From Streptosporangium pseudovulgare (GTDB taxonomy: Bacteria; Actinomycetota; Actinomycetes; Streptosporangiales; Streptosporangiaceae): a DNA stretch of 47,144 nucleotides. The stretch lies in assembly GCF_014648055.1 (NCBI RefSeq), contig NZ_BMQJ01000026.1, positions 1-47,144 of the forward strand, written 5' to 3'. The notes below the pieces were generated by a model, which saw only the letters and a program-made list of their open reading frames with translations, did not search any database and was not told the origin of the DNA. Position numbers and translations under genes: made by a program. Numbering within the stretch: position 1 is the stretch's first letter; each line of letters starts with the position of its first letter. Below, in pieces: positions 38,764-47,144 of this stretch.

Positions 38764-40680
38764 ATGCCCCCTGATACGGACCCTCTCGAACAGAAGGACT
38801 CCAAGGACTCCACCGGAGACGACACCGCCGGGCGCGCGGAGGACGCCCGCCCGGTCCCCGCTCCCCCGCCGCGCCGCCGCGGCCTGACCTCCCTGTGGCG
38901 GATGAGGTCCTACCTCCGTCCCCACGTCACCCGCATGGTCTTCATCTGGCTGCCCGCCCTCGTGGCGACCGGCATCGCGATCGTCATCCCGATGGTCGCC
39001 CGGAAGATCATCGACGGTCCCGTCGCCGACAAGGACACCGGCGCCCTGGTCCCGCTCGCCCTGCTGGCCCTGGCGCTGGGCGTGCTGGAGGCGGGCCTCA
39101 TCTTCGCGCGCAGATGGCTGATGTCCGACGTCGTCCTGGACGTGGAGACCCGGCTCCGCGACGACGTCTACCGGCACCTGCAGCGGCTGCCGATGAGCTT
39201 CCACGGCGCCTGGCAGTCCGGGCAGCTGCTGTCACGCGTGACCACGGACCTGTCGGTGATCCGGCGGTTCCTCGGCTTCGGCATCCTCTTCCTCGTCCTG
39301 ATCACCGTGCAGATCGTGACGGTGACCGTCCTGCTGCTGAACATGTACTGGCCGCTCGGCCTGCTCGTCGCCCTGTCCGCCGCGCCGGTGGTGATCACCT
39401 CGTTGCGCTTCGAGCGGGGCTACATCGACGTCTCCCGGCGGGTCCAGGACGAGCAGGGCGACCTCGCCACCGTGATCGAGGAGTCCGCGGTCGGCATCCG
39501 GACGATCAAGGCGTTCGGCCGCGGGCGGCACGTCGCGGGCCTCTTCGGCGAGGGCGCGGACAAGGTCTACCGCTCCTCGATGGAGAAGGTGCGGCTGTCG
39601 TCGAAGTTCTTCACCTTCCTGGAGGTGGTCCCGAACGTCACGCTCGCGCTGGTGCTGCTGCTGGGCGCGCTCGCGGTCGGCTCGGGCTCGCTGACGCTGG
39701 GCACGCTGGTCGCCTTCACCACGCTGATGCTGCAGCTCGTGTGGCCCATCTCGGCCCTGGGCTTCATCCTGGTGCAGGGCCAGGAGGCGATGACCGCGGC
39801 GGACCGCGTGCTGGAGGTGCTCGACACCGAACCGGAGATCGTCGGCGGCTCCCGGGAGATCGAGCGGCCCCGGGGGCACCTGCGGTTCGAGGGCGTGGAG
39901 TTCCGCTTCCCCGGCGCGGCCGAGCCGGTGCTGCGCGACGTCTGGCTGGACGTGCGGCCCGGTGAGACGGTCGCGATCGTCGGTGCGACGGGCTCGGGCA
40001 AGACCACGCTGACCTCCCTGGTGCCGCGGCTGCACGACGTCACCGCGGGCCGGGTCACGATCGACGGGCACGATGTGCGGGACTTGTCGCTGCCCGCGCT
40101 GCGCTCGCTGGTCGCCACGGCCTTCGAGGAGCCGACGCTGTTCTCGATGAGCGTCCGGGAGAACCTGACGCTGGGCCGGCACGACGCCACCGAGGAGGAG
40201 ATCGAGGCGGCGATCGAAACGGCGCAGGCCGGGTTCGTCCACCGGCTGCCGTGGGGGCTGGAGACCAGGATCGGCGAGCAGGGGATGTCGCTGTCCGGCG
40301 GGCAGCGTCAGCGGCTGGCCCTGGCCCGCGCCGTGCTGAGCCGGCCGAGGATCCTCGTGCTGGACGACACGCTCTCTGCGCTGGACGTCGAGACGGAGAT
40401 CCTCGTGGAGGAGGCGCTGCGGCACGTGCTGCGCGACGCGACCGGGATCGTCGTGGCGCACCGCGCCTCCACCGTCCTGCTGGCGGACAAGGTGGCGCTG
40501 CTGCTGGACGGCACGATCGCGCACGTCGGCCGGCACCACGAGCTGCTGGCGAGCGTGCCGGAGTACCGCGCGCTGCTGTCGGCCGCCCTGGACGACGATC
40601 CCGTCCCGGACACCGGCCCGGACGGGGAGACCGGCCTGGGCGCCGGCATGGACCTGGACAGCGAGGGGGCGCTGCGATGA
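38764..40680 (+). CDS. ABC exporter half-transporter, subunit 1
   Basis: The 638-aa protein has a six-helix exporter domain (residues 45-330) and a C-terminal ATPase domain. Walker A is GATGSGKTT, the signature LSGGQRQR, and the switch His is in VVAHRAST. Walker B is ILVLDDTLSALD, where Asp replaces the usual catalytic Glu. It pairs with the next gene, whose signature is altered. One of the two ATP sites is therefore degenerate, as in heterodimeric exporters such as TM287/288. The start is the ATG at 38764. The substrate is unknown (multidrug or lipid-like). Confidence 0.9.
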   Translation: MPPDTDPLEQKDSKDSTGDDTAGRAEDARPVPAPPPRRRGLTSLWRMRSYLRPHVTRMVFIWLPALVATGIAIVIPMVARKIIDGPVADKDTGALVPLALLALALGVLEAGLIFARRWLMSDVVLDVETRLRDDVYRHLQRLPMSFHGAWQSGQLLSRVTTDLSVIRRFLGFGILFLVLITVQIVTVTVLLLNMYWPLGLLVALSAAPVVITSLRFERGYIDVSRRVQDEQGDLATVIEESAVGIRTIKAFGRGRHVAGLFGEGADKVYRSSMEKVRLSSKFFTFLEVVPNVTLALVLLLGALAVGSGSLTLGTLVAFTTLMLQLVWPISALGFILVQGQEAMTAADRVLEVLDTEPEIVGGSREIERPRGHLRFEGVEFRFPGAAEPVLRDVWLDVRPGETVAIVGATGSGKTTLTSLVPRLHDVTAGRVTIDGHDVRDLSLPALRSLVATAFEEPTLFSMSVRENLTLGRHDATEEEIEAAIETAQAGFVHRLPWGLETRIGEQGMSLSGGQRQRLALARAVLSRPRILVLDDTLSALDVETEILVEEALRHVLRDATGIVVAHRASTVLLADKVALLLDGTIAHVGRHHELLASVPEYRALLSAALDDDPVPDTGPDGETGLGAGMDLDSEGALR

Positions 40681-42641
40681 GCACGACGGACCACACGGGA
40701 CCGGCGGAGACGGCAGGACCAGCGGGAACGGCGGGAACAGCGGAAACGGCCCGCCCGGATCGGCCGGAGCACGGGCAGGACGGACAGGACGAGCGGGACG
40801 GGCAGGCGTGGCGGGGGGTGGCCGCCGAGAAGGACGACGACTCGCCGCAGCAGGAGTCCCTCGTGCTGCGCTCCCAGTCCAGGCGGCTGCTCGGTGAGCT
40901 GCTGCGCCCCTACCGGGGGCGGATCGCGCTGCTCGTCACGGTCATCGTCGTCTGCAACGCCGCCGCCCTGGCCATCCCCTTCCTGGTCGGGGTGGGCATC
41001 GACTCCGGCATCCCGCCGATGGCCGCCGGTCAGGGGCCGGGGACGCTGGTGACCGTCGTGGCGGCGATCCTGGTCGCGGCGGCCGTGCAGGCGGTGAGCC
41101 GGCAGGTGTTCCTCAGGATGGCGGGCCGGATCGGCCAGAACATCCTGCTGGAGCTGCGGCGGCGGGTGTTCGGCCACTTCCAGCGGCTGTCGCTGTCGTT
41201 CCACGACGACTACACCTCCGGGCGGGTCGTCGCGCGGCTCACCTCCGACATCGAGGCCATCTCCGAGATGCTGCAGTCGGGCTTCGACGGGCTGGTCACC
41301 GCCGTGCTGACGCTGGTCGGCACCGCGGTCCTGCTGCTGGTCCTGGACGTCCCCCTGGCGCTGGTCGCCCTGCTGCCGCTGCCGGTCCTGCTGCTGTTCA
41401 CCCGGTGGTTCCGGCGGCAGTCGAGCATCGCCTACCGCCGGACCCGGGAGACGGTCGCCCTGGTGATCGTCCACTTCGTGGAGTCGATGACCGGCATCCG
41501 GGCGGTCCAGGCGTTCCGCCGGGAGCCGCGCAACCAGGAGATCTTCGCCGGGCTCAACGTCGACTACCGGGACGCCAACGTCCGCAGCATGCGGCTGATC
41601 GCGATGTTCATGCCGGGGGTCAAGCTGATCGGCAACGTCACGATCGCGGCCGTCCTGCTGTACGGCGGCTGGCGGGCCATCGGCGGTGACATCCAGGTGG
41701 GCGTGCTGGCGGCCTTCCTGCTCTACCTGCGGCAGTTCTACGAGCCGATGCAGGAGATCTCGCAGTTCTATAACACGTTCCAGTCCGCGGCGGCGGCGCT
41801 GGAGAAGCTCGCCGGCGTGCTGGACGAGCGGCCGGCGGTGGCCGAGCCGCGCGAGCCGGTGACGCTGGAGCGGCCGCGCGGCGAGGTGCGGTTCGAGGAG
41901 GTGGAGTTCTCCTACCTCGACGGCACGCCGGTCCTGCCGCGGATGGACCTGGTGATCCCGGCCGGGCAGAGCGTGGCGCTGGTCGGCACCACGGGGGCGG
42001 GGAAGACCACGCTGGCGAAGCTGGTCGCCAGGTTCTACGACCCCGTCGCCGGCCGGGTGCTGCTCGACGGGGTCGATCTGCGCGACCTCGCCGAGGAGAC
42101 GCTGCGCGGCGCGGTGGTCATGGTGACCCAGGAGAACTTCCTGTTCACCGGTACGGTGGCCGACAACATCCGGTTCGGCCGTCCGGACGCGACCATGGAC
42201 GAGGTCATGGCGGCCGCCCGGTCGATCGGCGCCCACGACTTCATCTCGGCGCTTCCGGAGGGCTACGACACCCAGGTCGGCAAGCACGGCGGCCGGCTGT
42301 CGGCGGGCCAGCGGCAGCTGGTGGCCTTCGCCCGCGCCTTCCTCGCCGACCCGGCGGTGCTGATCCTCGACGAGGCCACCTCCAGCCTCGACGTGCCCGG
42401 TGAGCGGCTCGTGCAGCGGGCGATGCGCACGATCCTCGCCGACCGGACCGCGCTGATCATCGCCCACCGGCTGTCGACCGTGGAGACCGCCGAGCGGGTG
42501 CTGGTGATCGAGGGCGGCCGGATCGTGGAGGACGGCTCCCCGGACCGGCTCATCGCGGAGGGGGGCCGCTTCGCCGGCCTGCACCGGGCCTGGCTGGACA
42601 GCGTGTCGGAGGGGTCCGGGGCCCCGGCCGGCCGCGGGTGA
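40677..42641 (+). CDS. ABC exporter half-transporter, subunit 2
   Basis: This 654-aa partner begins with about 60 polar Gly/Thr/Glu-rich residues, then six membrane helices and an ATPase domain. Walker A is GTTGAGKTT, Walker B VLILDEATSSLD with the catalytic Glu, and the switch His IIAHRLST. The signature is LSAGQRQL rather than LSGGQ. The start overlaps the previous stop by ATGA, which fits one-to-one assembly. It is terminated by a strong hairpin shared with the convergent EamA gene. Confidence 0.9.
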   Translation: MSTTDHTGPAETAGPAGTAGTAETARPDRPEHGQDGQDERDGQAWRGVAAEKDDDSPQQESLVLRSQSRRLLGELLRPYRGRIALLVTVIVVCNAAALAIPFLVGVGIDSGIPPMAAGQGPGTLVTVVAAILVAAAVQAVSRQVFLRMAGRIGQNILLELRRRVFGHFQRLSLSFHDDYTSGRVVARLTSDIEAISEMLQSGFDGLVTAVLTLVGTAVLLLVLDVPLALVALLPLPVLLLFTRWFRRQSSIAYRRTRETVALVIVHFVESMTGIRAVQAFRREPRNQEIFAGLNVDYRDANVRSMRLIAMFMPGVKLIGNVTIAAVLLYGGWRAIGGDIQVGVLAAFLLYLRQFYEPMQEISQFYNTFQSAAAALEKLAGVLDERPAVAEPREPVTLERPRGEVRFEEVEFSYLDGTPVLPRMDLVIPAGQSVALVGTTGAGKTTLAKLVARFYDPVAGRVLLDGVDLRDLAEETLRGAVVMVTQENFLFTGTVADNIRFGRPDATMDEVMAAARSIGAHDFISALPEGYDTQVGKHGGRLSAGQRQLVAFARAFLADPAVLILDEATSSLDVPGERLVQRAMRTILADRTALIIAHRLSTVETAERVLVIEGGRIVEDGSPDRLIAEGGRFAGLHRAWLDSVSEGSGAPAGRG

Positions 42642-42647
42642 CCGTCC

Positions 42648-42693
42648 CCGGTGTCCCGGCGGAACGGCGACGGCCGTTCCACCGGGACACCGG
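42648..42693. terminator. Bidirectional hairpin terminator after the ABC exporter genes
   Basis: CCGGTGTCCCGG at 42648-42659 pairs with 42682-42693, and inside it GGAACGGC at 42661-42668 pairs with 42673-42680. The 46-base stem-loop is almost perfect and lies between convergent genes. Confidence 0.8.
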
Positions 42694-42725
42694 TCCTGGG
42701 CGATGGGCGCCAGCGACCTGCGCGG

Positions 42726-43613
42726 TCATGAGGATCTCCTGTTCAGGGTCTGACCGGCGACGAGTGCGCCGAGGGCGATGGCGAAGCCGGTGACCTGCCA
42801 GCCGGTGAGGGTCTGGCCGAGCACGACGAGGCCGGCGAGGGTGGCGACCAGGGGGTTGGCCAGACCGAGCAGGGACAGCGAGGTGGGCGGCAGCTGCTCG
42901 ATGCCCCGGAACCACAGGGCGTAGGCGAGGGCGGTGCCGATGACGCCGAGGTAGGCGAAGCCGAGGATGTTCTGGCCGGTGAGAGTGTCGGGCACCCCTT
43001 CGACGGCGAGGGTGAGCGGGGCCAGCACCAGTCCGCCCGCGACGAGCTGCCAGCCCGCCATCACGAGGGGCGACTCGGGCCGCCCCCATTTCTTGGCCAG
43101 CACGATGGCCGCCGCCATCAGCGAGGTCGCGGCGAGCATGGCGGCGATCCCGAGCGGGTCCAGCCGGGCCCGGGAGGTCAGGGTCAGCAGGGCGACGCCG
43201 CCGGTGCCGGCCAGCGCGGCGTACAGGACGGGGCGGGTCGGCCGGATCCGCAGGATCAGCAGCGAGAGCAGCGCGACGACCAGCGGCTGGACCGAGGAGA
43301 TCGTGGCGGCGACCCCGCCGGGCAGGCGGTAGGCGGCGAAGAAGAGGAGCGGGAAGAAGGCTCCGAAGTTGAGCATGCCGAGCACCGCCGACTTCCACCA
43401 CCACTCTCCCCTGGGAAGCCGGCGGGTCGCGGCGAGTAGCACCAGGCCCGCCGGGAGCGCCCGCAGGGTCGCGGCCAGCATCGGCCGGTCGGCGGGCAGC
43501 AGGGTCGCGGTGATGACGTATGTGGTCCCCCAGCTCGCCGGCGCCAGGGCGGCGAGGGCGAGGTCGCCGGTGCGCTGGGCGCGCACGACCGGGGGGAGGG
43601 CGACAGTGGCCAT
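42726..43613 (-). CDS. EamA/DMT-family exporter
   Basis: The 295-aa membrane protein has ten hydrophobic segments in two EamA repeats. Marks include SWGTTYVITATLLPADRPML near the start, FPLLFFAAYRLPGGVAATIS, PLVVALLSLLIL and, in the second half, GTALAYALWFRGIEQLPPTS and PLVATLAGLVVLGQ. Members export amino acids, metabolites or drugs. The start is the ATG at 43613 with GAGAGGC upstream. It is divergent from a MarR gene over a palindromic operator, so it is probably repressed by that regulator and induced by its ligand. Confidence 0.9.
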   Translation of the reverse strand: MATVALPPVVRAQRTGDLALAALAPASWGTTYVITATLLPADRPMLAATLRALPAGLVLLAATRRLPRGEWWWKSAVLGMLNFGAFFPLLFFAAYRLPGGVAATISSVQPLVVALLSLLILRIRPTRPVLYAALAGTGGVALLTLTSRARLDPLGIAAMLAATSLMAAAIVLAKKWGRPESPLVMAGWQLVAGGLVLAPLTLAVEGVPDTLTGQNILGFAYLGVIGTALAYALWFRGIEQLPPTSLSLLGLANPLVATLAGLVVLGQTLTGWQVTGFAIALGALVAGQTLNRRSS

Positions 43614-43630
43614 GGGATTGCCTCTCATTG

Positions 43631-43698
43631 ATAATCTCAACGTTGAGATGACACCACGTTTGTTCTGCGAACGTCAAGTCTGTGAACGTTGAGATTAT
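43631..43698. promoter_or_regulatory. Operator region of the EamA/marR divergent pair
   Basis: ATCTCAACGTTGAGAT at 43634-43649 is a perfect 16-base palindrome. ATAATCTCAACGTT at 43631-43644 recurs inverted at 43685-43698. Between them ACGTT and AACGT form a third, looser pair. The spacing between the main sites is about five helical turns. It is a textbook arrangement for a MarR dimer controlling both directions. Confidence 0.75.
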
Positions 43699-43718
43699 TT
43701 CCATTGAGAGGAGTGCCG

Positions 43719-44219
43719 ATGAGCGACGCGGTGGACGCCGTCACCGCCCAGTGGAACCGGGAGCGGCCCGACATCGACGTGTGGCCGATGGGGATCGTCG
43801 GGCGGCTCTCCCGCCTCTCCATCCTGTTCGAGCGCGAGCTCAAGGAGTTCTTCGCCCGGCACGGGCTGGAGCGCTTCGAGTTCGACGTGCTGGCCACGCT
43901 GCGCCGCTCCGGCGCGCCGTACGAGCTGACGGCCGGGGCGCTGCTCAAGGCGGCCATGGTCACCTCGGGGGCGATCACCAACCGGATCGACCGGATGGAG
44001 GCCAAGGGTCTGGTCGAGCGGGTCCGCGACGGCGGGGACCGCCGATCGGTGCGGATCCGGCTCACCCCGCGCGGCCTGGAGATCGTCGATGGGCTGGTCG
44101 GGCCGCACGTGGACAACGAGGCGCGGCTGCTGGCCGCGCTCGGCCCCGCCGAGCGCGATCAGCTCGCCGGACTGCTGCGCGTGCTGCTGGAGTCCATGGG
44201 CGACACCTCGCTCACCTGA
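43719..44219 (+). CDS. MarR-family regulator
   Basis: The 166-aa winged-helix protein has a long dimerisation helix (LSRLSILFERELKEFFARHG), then FEFDVLATLRRSG, the recognition helix area LLKAAMVTSGAITNRIDRME and the wing GLVERVRDGGDRRSVRIRLT. The start is the ATG at 43719 behind GAGAGGAG; an upstream in-frame start at 43689 would overlap an operator half-site and is less likely. It should bind the palindromes at 43631-43698 and control itself and the EamA exporter. Confidence 0.9.
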   Translation: MSDAVDAVTAQWNRERPDIDVWPMGIVGRLSRLSILFERELKEFFARHGLERFEFDVLATLRRSGAPYELTAGALLKAAMVTSGAITNRIDRMEAKGLVERVRDGGDRRSVRIRLTPRGLEIVDGLVGPHVDNEARLLAALGPAERDQLAGLLRVLLESMGDTSLT

Positions 44220-44315
44220 TCCGCCCCGCCGCATCCACCCGGCGCGGGCCGTACGGACGTCCGGGAGCCCCGGGCGGGCCCGCGGATCCGGCACCGGGCG
44301 GATCCGGCGGGACGG

Positions 44316-45164
44316 TCAGGACCGCTGCGACGCCGGGGCCTCCCTGCGGGCGGTGCGCACCGGCAGCGGGCAGGTCTCGCCGCGGGCGAGGTAGCGCACC
44401 CGGTCGGACATGCCGCGCCGCTCGATCTCCTCGCGGAAGTCGTCGAGGCCCGAGGAGAACGCCTCGTAGTCGTCGTAGTGGATCGGCACGGCGTGCCTGG
44501 GGCCGATGAGGGAGAGCCACTCGGCTCCCTGCGCGCCGTCCATGGTCACCATCATCATGCCCAGGATCATGGTGCCGCCCAGGTGGACGACGCCCACGTC
44601 GATGTCGGGGTAGCGCTCCGGGATGGGCGCGAGGAGCTCGCGGTCCATCAGCGTGTCGCCGCTGATGCACATGCGCAGGCCGACCGAGCCGTCCTGGCGG
44701 ACGAACTCCAGCATGCTGCCCATCACCGGCGGCAGCAGCACCTGCGCCGCCCCGGGCGCGTGCCGGCCGGGCAGCGCGGTGACCTTCAGCGTGCGGCCGT
44801 CGCGGCGGAGGGTCCGCTCCTGCCAGGTGCTCAGTCCCTGCGCCTCGCCGAAGCCCTGGCGCCGCAGCCGCCGCGCCGCCTGGCGGGTGGTCACGATCGG
44901 CACGGACCGGTCGAGCCCGTGGCGGGCGACCCGGTCCCAGTGGTCGCCGTGCATGTGCGACAGGACGACGGCGTCGAGCGGGGGCAGGTCCTCCACCCGT
45001 ATCGCCGGATCGGTGCGGCGCCTGCTGCTCAGGCCGTAGCCGAGGTAGGCGCGCTGCCCCCGGTGGAGGAAGTTGGGGTCGGTGAGCAGGGTGAACCCGT
45101 CGTAGCGGATGAGCATCGTGGCGTTGCCGACGAAGAAGACGCCGGACTCCGGGAAATCGACCAT
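44316..45164 (-). CDS. MBL-fold metal-dependent hydrolase, UlaG-like
   Basis: This 282-aa metallo-beta-lactamase-fold protein has the binuclear metal motif LSHMHGDHWD near residue 70, then LPGRHA, MCISGDTLMD with the bridging Asp and VPIHYDDYEAF with the last His. The pattern and length match UlaG-like and phospholipase-D-like (NAPE-PLD) cytoplasmic hydrolases. The substrate is unknown. The start has GGAGG upstream. It converges with marR across about 100 bases that hold no clear terminator. Confidence 0.87.
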   Translation of the reverse strand: MVDFPESGVFFVGNATMLIRYDGFTLLTDPNFLHRGQRAYLGYGLSSRRRTDPAIRVEDLPPLDAVVLSHMHGDHWDRVARHGLDRSVPIVTTRQAARRLRRQGFGEAQGLSTWQERTLRRDGRTLKVTALPGRHAPGAAQVLLPPVMGSMLEFVRQDGSVGLRMCISGDTLMDRELLAPIPERYPDIDVGVVHLGGTMILGMMMVTMDGAQGAEWLSLIGPRHAVPIHYDDYEAFSSGLDDFREEIERRGMSDRVRYLARGETCPLPVRTARREAPASQRS

Positions 45165-45309
45165 GATGGGCCTCCAGCTGGTGCGGCACCCGGGCCGCGA
45201 CCCCGGTCACGCTTCGGGTGCTCCCTCGGTTTCCAGCGTGCCATGCCCGTTTCGGGGGTTTTCTCACCGGGCTCGCCGTACCGCCGCGCGCGGCCCCCGG
45301 CGGCGGCGC

Positions 45310-46008
45310 ATGATGGGGATCATGGAAGCGAAGCGGCTCTACCACGGCACCGGTCCCGGCCCCATCACCCCGGACGGCTGCGCCGTCGACTACTACGCCA
45401 TGCTGACCCCGAGCGGCGAGCCGGAGCTCGTGCACGGCGCCGTCCCGGCCGGCGCGAGCATCCTGGAGCTCGGCGCGGGCGCGGGAAGGATCACCCACAG
45501 CCTCCTGGCCCTCGGCCATCCGGTGACCGCCGTCGACGAGTCGCCCGAGATGCTCGCGCACATCGAGGGCGCCGAGAAGGTCTGCTCCCCCATCCAGTCG
45601 CTTTCCCTGGGCCGGACGTTCGACGTGGTCCTGCTCATGTCGTTCGTGATCGAGACGGCCGACGACGGGCTGCGCCGGGCGTTCCTGCGCGCCTGCCGCG
45701 ACCATGTCGCCGACGGCGGACTGGTGATCCTCCAGCGTAAGCCCCCGGAGTGGTACGACACGGTCGGGCCCTCCGAGCGGCTGACCGACGACGGCCACGT
45801 CCTGCGCATGACGGACGTCAGCCGGCCGGAGCCCGGTCTGCTGGCGGCCACCATGGAGTACACGGTCGGCGACCGGCGCTGGACCCATTTCTTCCTCAGC
45901 AGGCGCCTCGACGACGACTTCCTGGCGCGGGAGCTCGACGACGCCGGCCTGGCGATGGACGGTTTCATCGGCGGGGACCGCGGGTGGGTGCGGGCCGTAC
46001 CGCGCTGA
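45310..46008 (+). CDS. Class I SAM-dependent methyltransferase
   Basis: The 232-aa protein has motif I SILELGAGAGRITHSLLALG, the acidic residue in VTAVDESPEML, then FDVVLLMSFVIET and GGLVILQRKPPEWYD, the normal Rossmann order. The preceding GCAVDYYAML is typical of small-molecule methyltransferases of the UbiE/SAM-25 kind. Three in-frame ATG codons lie at 45310, 45313 and 45322, none with a good ribosome binding site; the first is given. The acceptor is unknown. The gene is divergent from the MBL hydrolase. Confidence 0.85.
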   Translation: MMGIMEAKRLYHGTGPGPITPDGCAVDYYAMLTPSGEPELVHGAVPAGASILELGAGAGRITHSLLALGHPVTAVDESPEMLAHIEGAEKVCSPIQSLSLGRTFDVVLLMSFVIETADDGLRRAFLRACRDHVADGGLVILQRKPPEWYDTVGPSERLTDDGHVLRMTDVSRPEPGLLAATMEYTVGDRRWTHFFLSRRLDDDFLARELDDAGLAMDGFIGGDRGWVRAVPR

Positions 46009-46265
46009 CCCATCCGGTGACGTGCTCTGTTCGGCCTCCCCGGCGGGCGGTACGGCGCCGCCGCGCGGGACCTGCCGGGGGCGCCGGGCGCGGCGCCGGA
46101 ACGGGACGTCCGGGCAGATCACGACGGGTGGCGCGGGCCGCGTGGTCGGGGCGGGGCCGATTCAGGCGGAGGGGAACGGGGCAGAAGACCGGGGTGGTCC
46201 CGGGCCGCGGGCGGGCCTCCGCGTGTCCGCAGCACGCCGGCACGGGACGTACGTTGAAGGAGTAG
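46009..46265. other. Intergenic region before the sigma factor gene
   Basis: GC-rich and gene-free on both strands as far as can be seen. TACGTT at 46250-46255 is a possible -10 element for the sigma factor gene. AAGGAG follows at about 46257. Confidence 0.35.
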
Positions 46266-46289
46266 GTGTTCGCCCTGCTCGGCTCATGA
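46266..46289 (+). other. Possible seven-codon leader ORF overlapping the sigma factor start
   Basis: GTG at 46266, behind AAGGAG, opens a frame of seven codons (MFALLGS if GTG initiates). The TGA at 46287-46289 overlaps the ATG of the sigma gene. The sigma ATG itself has no ribosome binding site, so coupled re-initiation would explain its use. Alternatively the sigma gene starts at GTG 46304 behind GAAGGGTG. Confidence 0.3.
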
Positions 46290-47144
46290 AGGGTGTGATC
46301 GCGGTGACGGCCCCGGTTGACAACGACACGCTGGTCCTGACCGACGATGACGACGACTTCAGCGGCGTCTCGGCGGGCGCGACCTCCGACCCGGTCAAGG
46401 ACTACCTCAAGCAGATCGGCAAGGTCCCCCTGCTCAACGCCGAGCAGGAGGTGGAGCTGGCCAAGCGCATCGAGGCCGGTCTGTTCGCCGAGGAGCAGCT
46501 CGCCACCGACGGCGACGGCCTGTCCACCGACGTCCGCGCGGAGCTGGAGTGGATCGCCGAGGACGGCCGCCGGGCCAAGAACCACCTGCTGGAGGCCAAC
46601 CTCCGCCTGGTGGTCTCGCTGGCCAAGCGCTACACCGGCCGCGGCATGCTGTTCCTGGACCTCATCCAGGAGGGCAACCTCGGCCTGATCCGCGCGGTGG
46701 AGAAGTTCGACTACACCAAGGGTTTCAAGTTCTCCACCTACGCCACCTGGTGGATCAAGCAGGCCGTCACCCGGGCCATGGCCGACCAGGCGCGGACCAT
46801 CCGCATCCCGGTCCACATGGTCGAAGTGATCAACAAGCTGGCCCGCGTGCAGCGGCAGATGACGGCCGACCTGGGCCGTGACCCCACGCCCGAGGAGCTG
46901 GGCCGCGAGCTCGACATGCCGGCGGAGAAGATCGTCGAGGTCCAGAAGTACGGCCGCGAGCCGATCTCCCTGCACAGCCCGCTCGGCACCGAGGGTGACA
47001 GCGAGTTCGGCGACCTCATCGAGGACTCCGAGGCGCCCACCCCGGCCGACGCGGTCAGCTTCACGCTCCTGCAGGAGCAGCTGCACTCGGTGCTCGACAC
47101 GCTGTCGGAGCGCGAGGCGGGCGTGGTGTCCATGCGGTTCGGCC
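46286..47144 (+). CDS. Sigma-70 family principal-type sigma factor (HrdB/SigB-like), 3' end missing
   Basis: At least 286 residues are present and the frame runs off the window edge. Region 1.2 begins DPVKDYLKQIGKVPLLNAEQ, region 2 has NLRLVVSLAKRY, DLIQEGNLGLIRAVEKFDY and FSTYATWWIKQAVTRAM (2.3-2.4), and region 3 has RIPVHMVEVINKLARVQRQM. Region 4 begins at LDTLSEREAGVVSMRFG. The N-terminus before region 1.2 is only about 35 residues, far shorter than in Streptomyces HrdB, so a group 2 factor (HrdA/HrdD/SigB-like) is more likely. It directs RNA polymerase to -35/-10 promoters like those noted in this window. Confidence 0.93.
   Translation, partial: MKGVIAVTAPVDNDTLVLTDDDDDFSGVSAGATSDPVKDYLKQIGKVPLLNAEQEVELAKRIEAGLFAEEQLATDGDGLSTDVRAELEWIAEDGRRAKNHLLEANLRLVVSLAKRYTGRGMLFLDLIQEGNLGLIRAVEKFDYTKGFKFSTYATWWIKQAVTRAMADQARTIRIPVHMVEVINKLARVQRQMTADLGRDPTPEELGRELDMPAEKIVEVQKYGREPISLHSPLGTEGDSEFGDLIEDSEAPTPADAVSFTLLQEQLHSVLDTLSEREAGVVSMRFG

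Overview
The window is about 47 kb of very GC-rich DNA. Start codons are mixed (ATG, GTG and TTG), and four-base ATGA and GTGA gene overlaps are common. This style, plus a HrdB-like sigma factor, a PptH/PptT-like gene pair, a group 1h-type [NiFe] hydrogenase and small families typical of actinomycetes (DUF6893, DUF5947, DUF6084, CGNR), points to a chromosomal segment of a filamentous actinobacterium. A Streptosporangiales relative is plausible but was not tested. No rRNA, tRNA or CRISPR array was seen.

Layout. Positions 1-2000 are a decayed patch: a truncated trypsin-like protease, an intact HIT protein, a transposase tail, a 131-bp inverted-repeat element and a broken DUF6461-like gene. Positions 2000-10400 carry a small P-loop kinase, two secreted ricin-type lectins with near-identical leaders, a membrane-anchored protein, a large M28 peptidase with membrane segments, an ArsR/SRPBCC/VOC operon and a divergent TetX-like monooxygenase.

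Positions 10500-19700 are a carotenoid cluster. On the plus strand are a CruF-like hydratase, a second CrtI-family desaturase, a GT2 glycosyltransferase and a CrtA-like oxygenase. On the minus strand are a PlsY-like acyltransferase, PlsX, CrtB, CrtI and an ABM-domain protein. No lycopene cyclase or GGPP synthase is present. The set fits an acyclic keto/hydroxy carotenoid glycoside, and the PlsX/PlsY-like pair suggests that the sugar may be acylated from acyl-phosphate.

Positions 20475-33030 are one long minus-strand hydrogenase operon. In transcription order it holds SIS2, a HypC-like gene, SIS1, a 28-codon ORF, small subunit, large subunit, a NifU-like gene, DUF5947, DUF6084, a 612-aa protein, the maturation protease, a 34-aa membrane peptide, hypA, hypC, hypD and hypE. 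The enzyme resembles the high-affinity H2-scavenging group 1h. hypB and hypF are not here. Several proteins carry repeat-built, low-complexity tails. The two SIS proteins have complementary losses of GmhA active-site residues.

Positions 33445-35659 are a three-gene overlapping unit for carrier proteins: type II thioesterase, PptH-like phosphoesterase and phosphopantetheinyl transferase. Positions 35900-38200 hold a truncated gene divergent from a CGNR protein, an NTF2-like protein and an APH-family kinase. Positions 38764-42641 encode a heterodimeric ABC exporter. Positions 42726-44219 are a divergent EamA exporter/MarR regulator pair around a perfect operator palindrome. An MBL-fold hydrolase, a methyltransferase and a 3'-truncated sigma-70 gene close the window.
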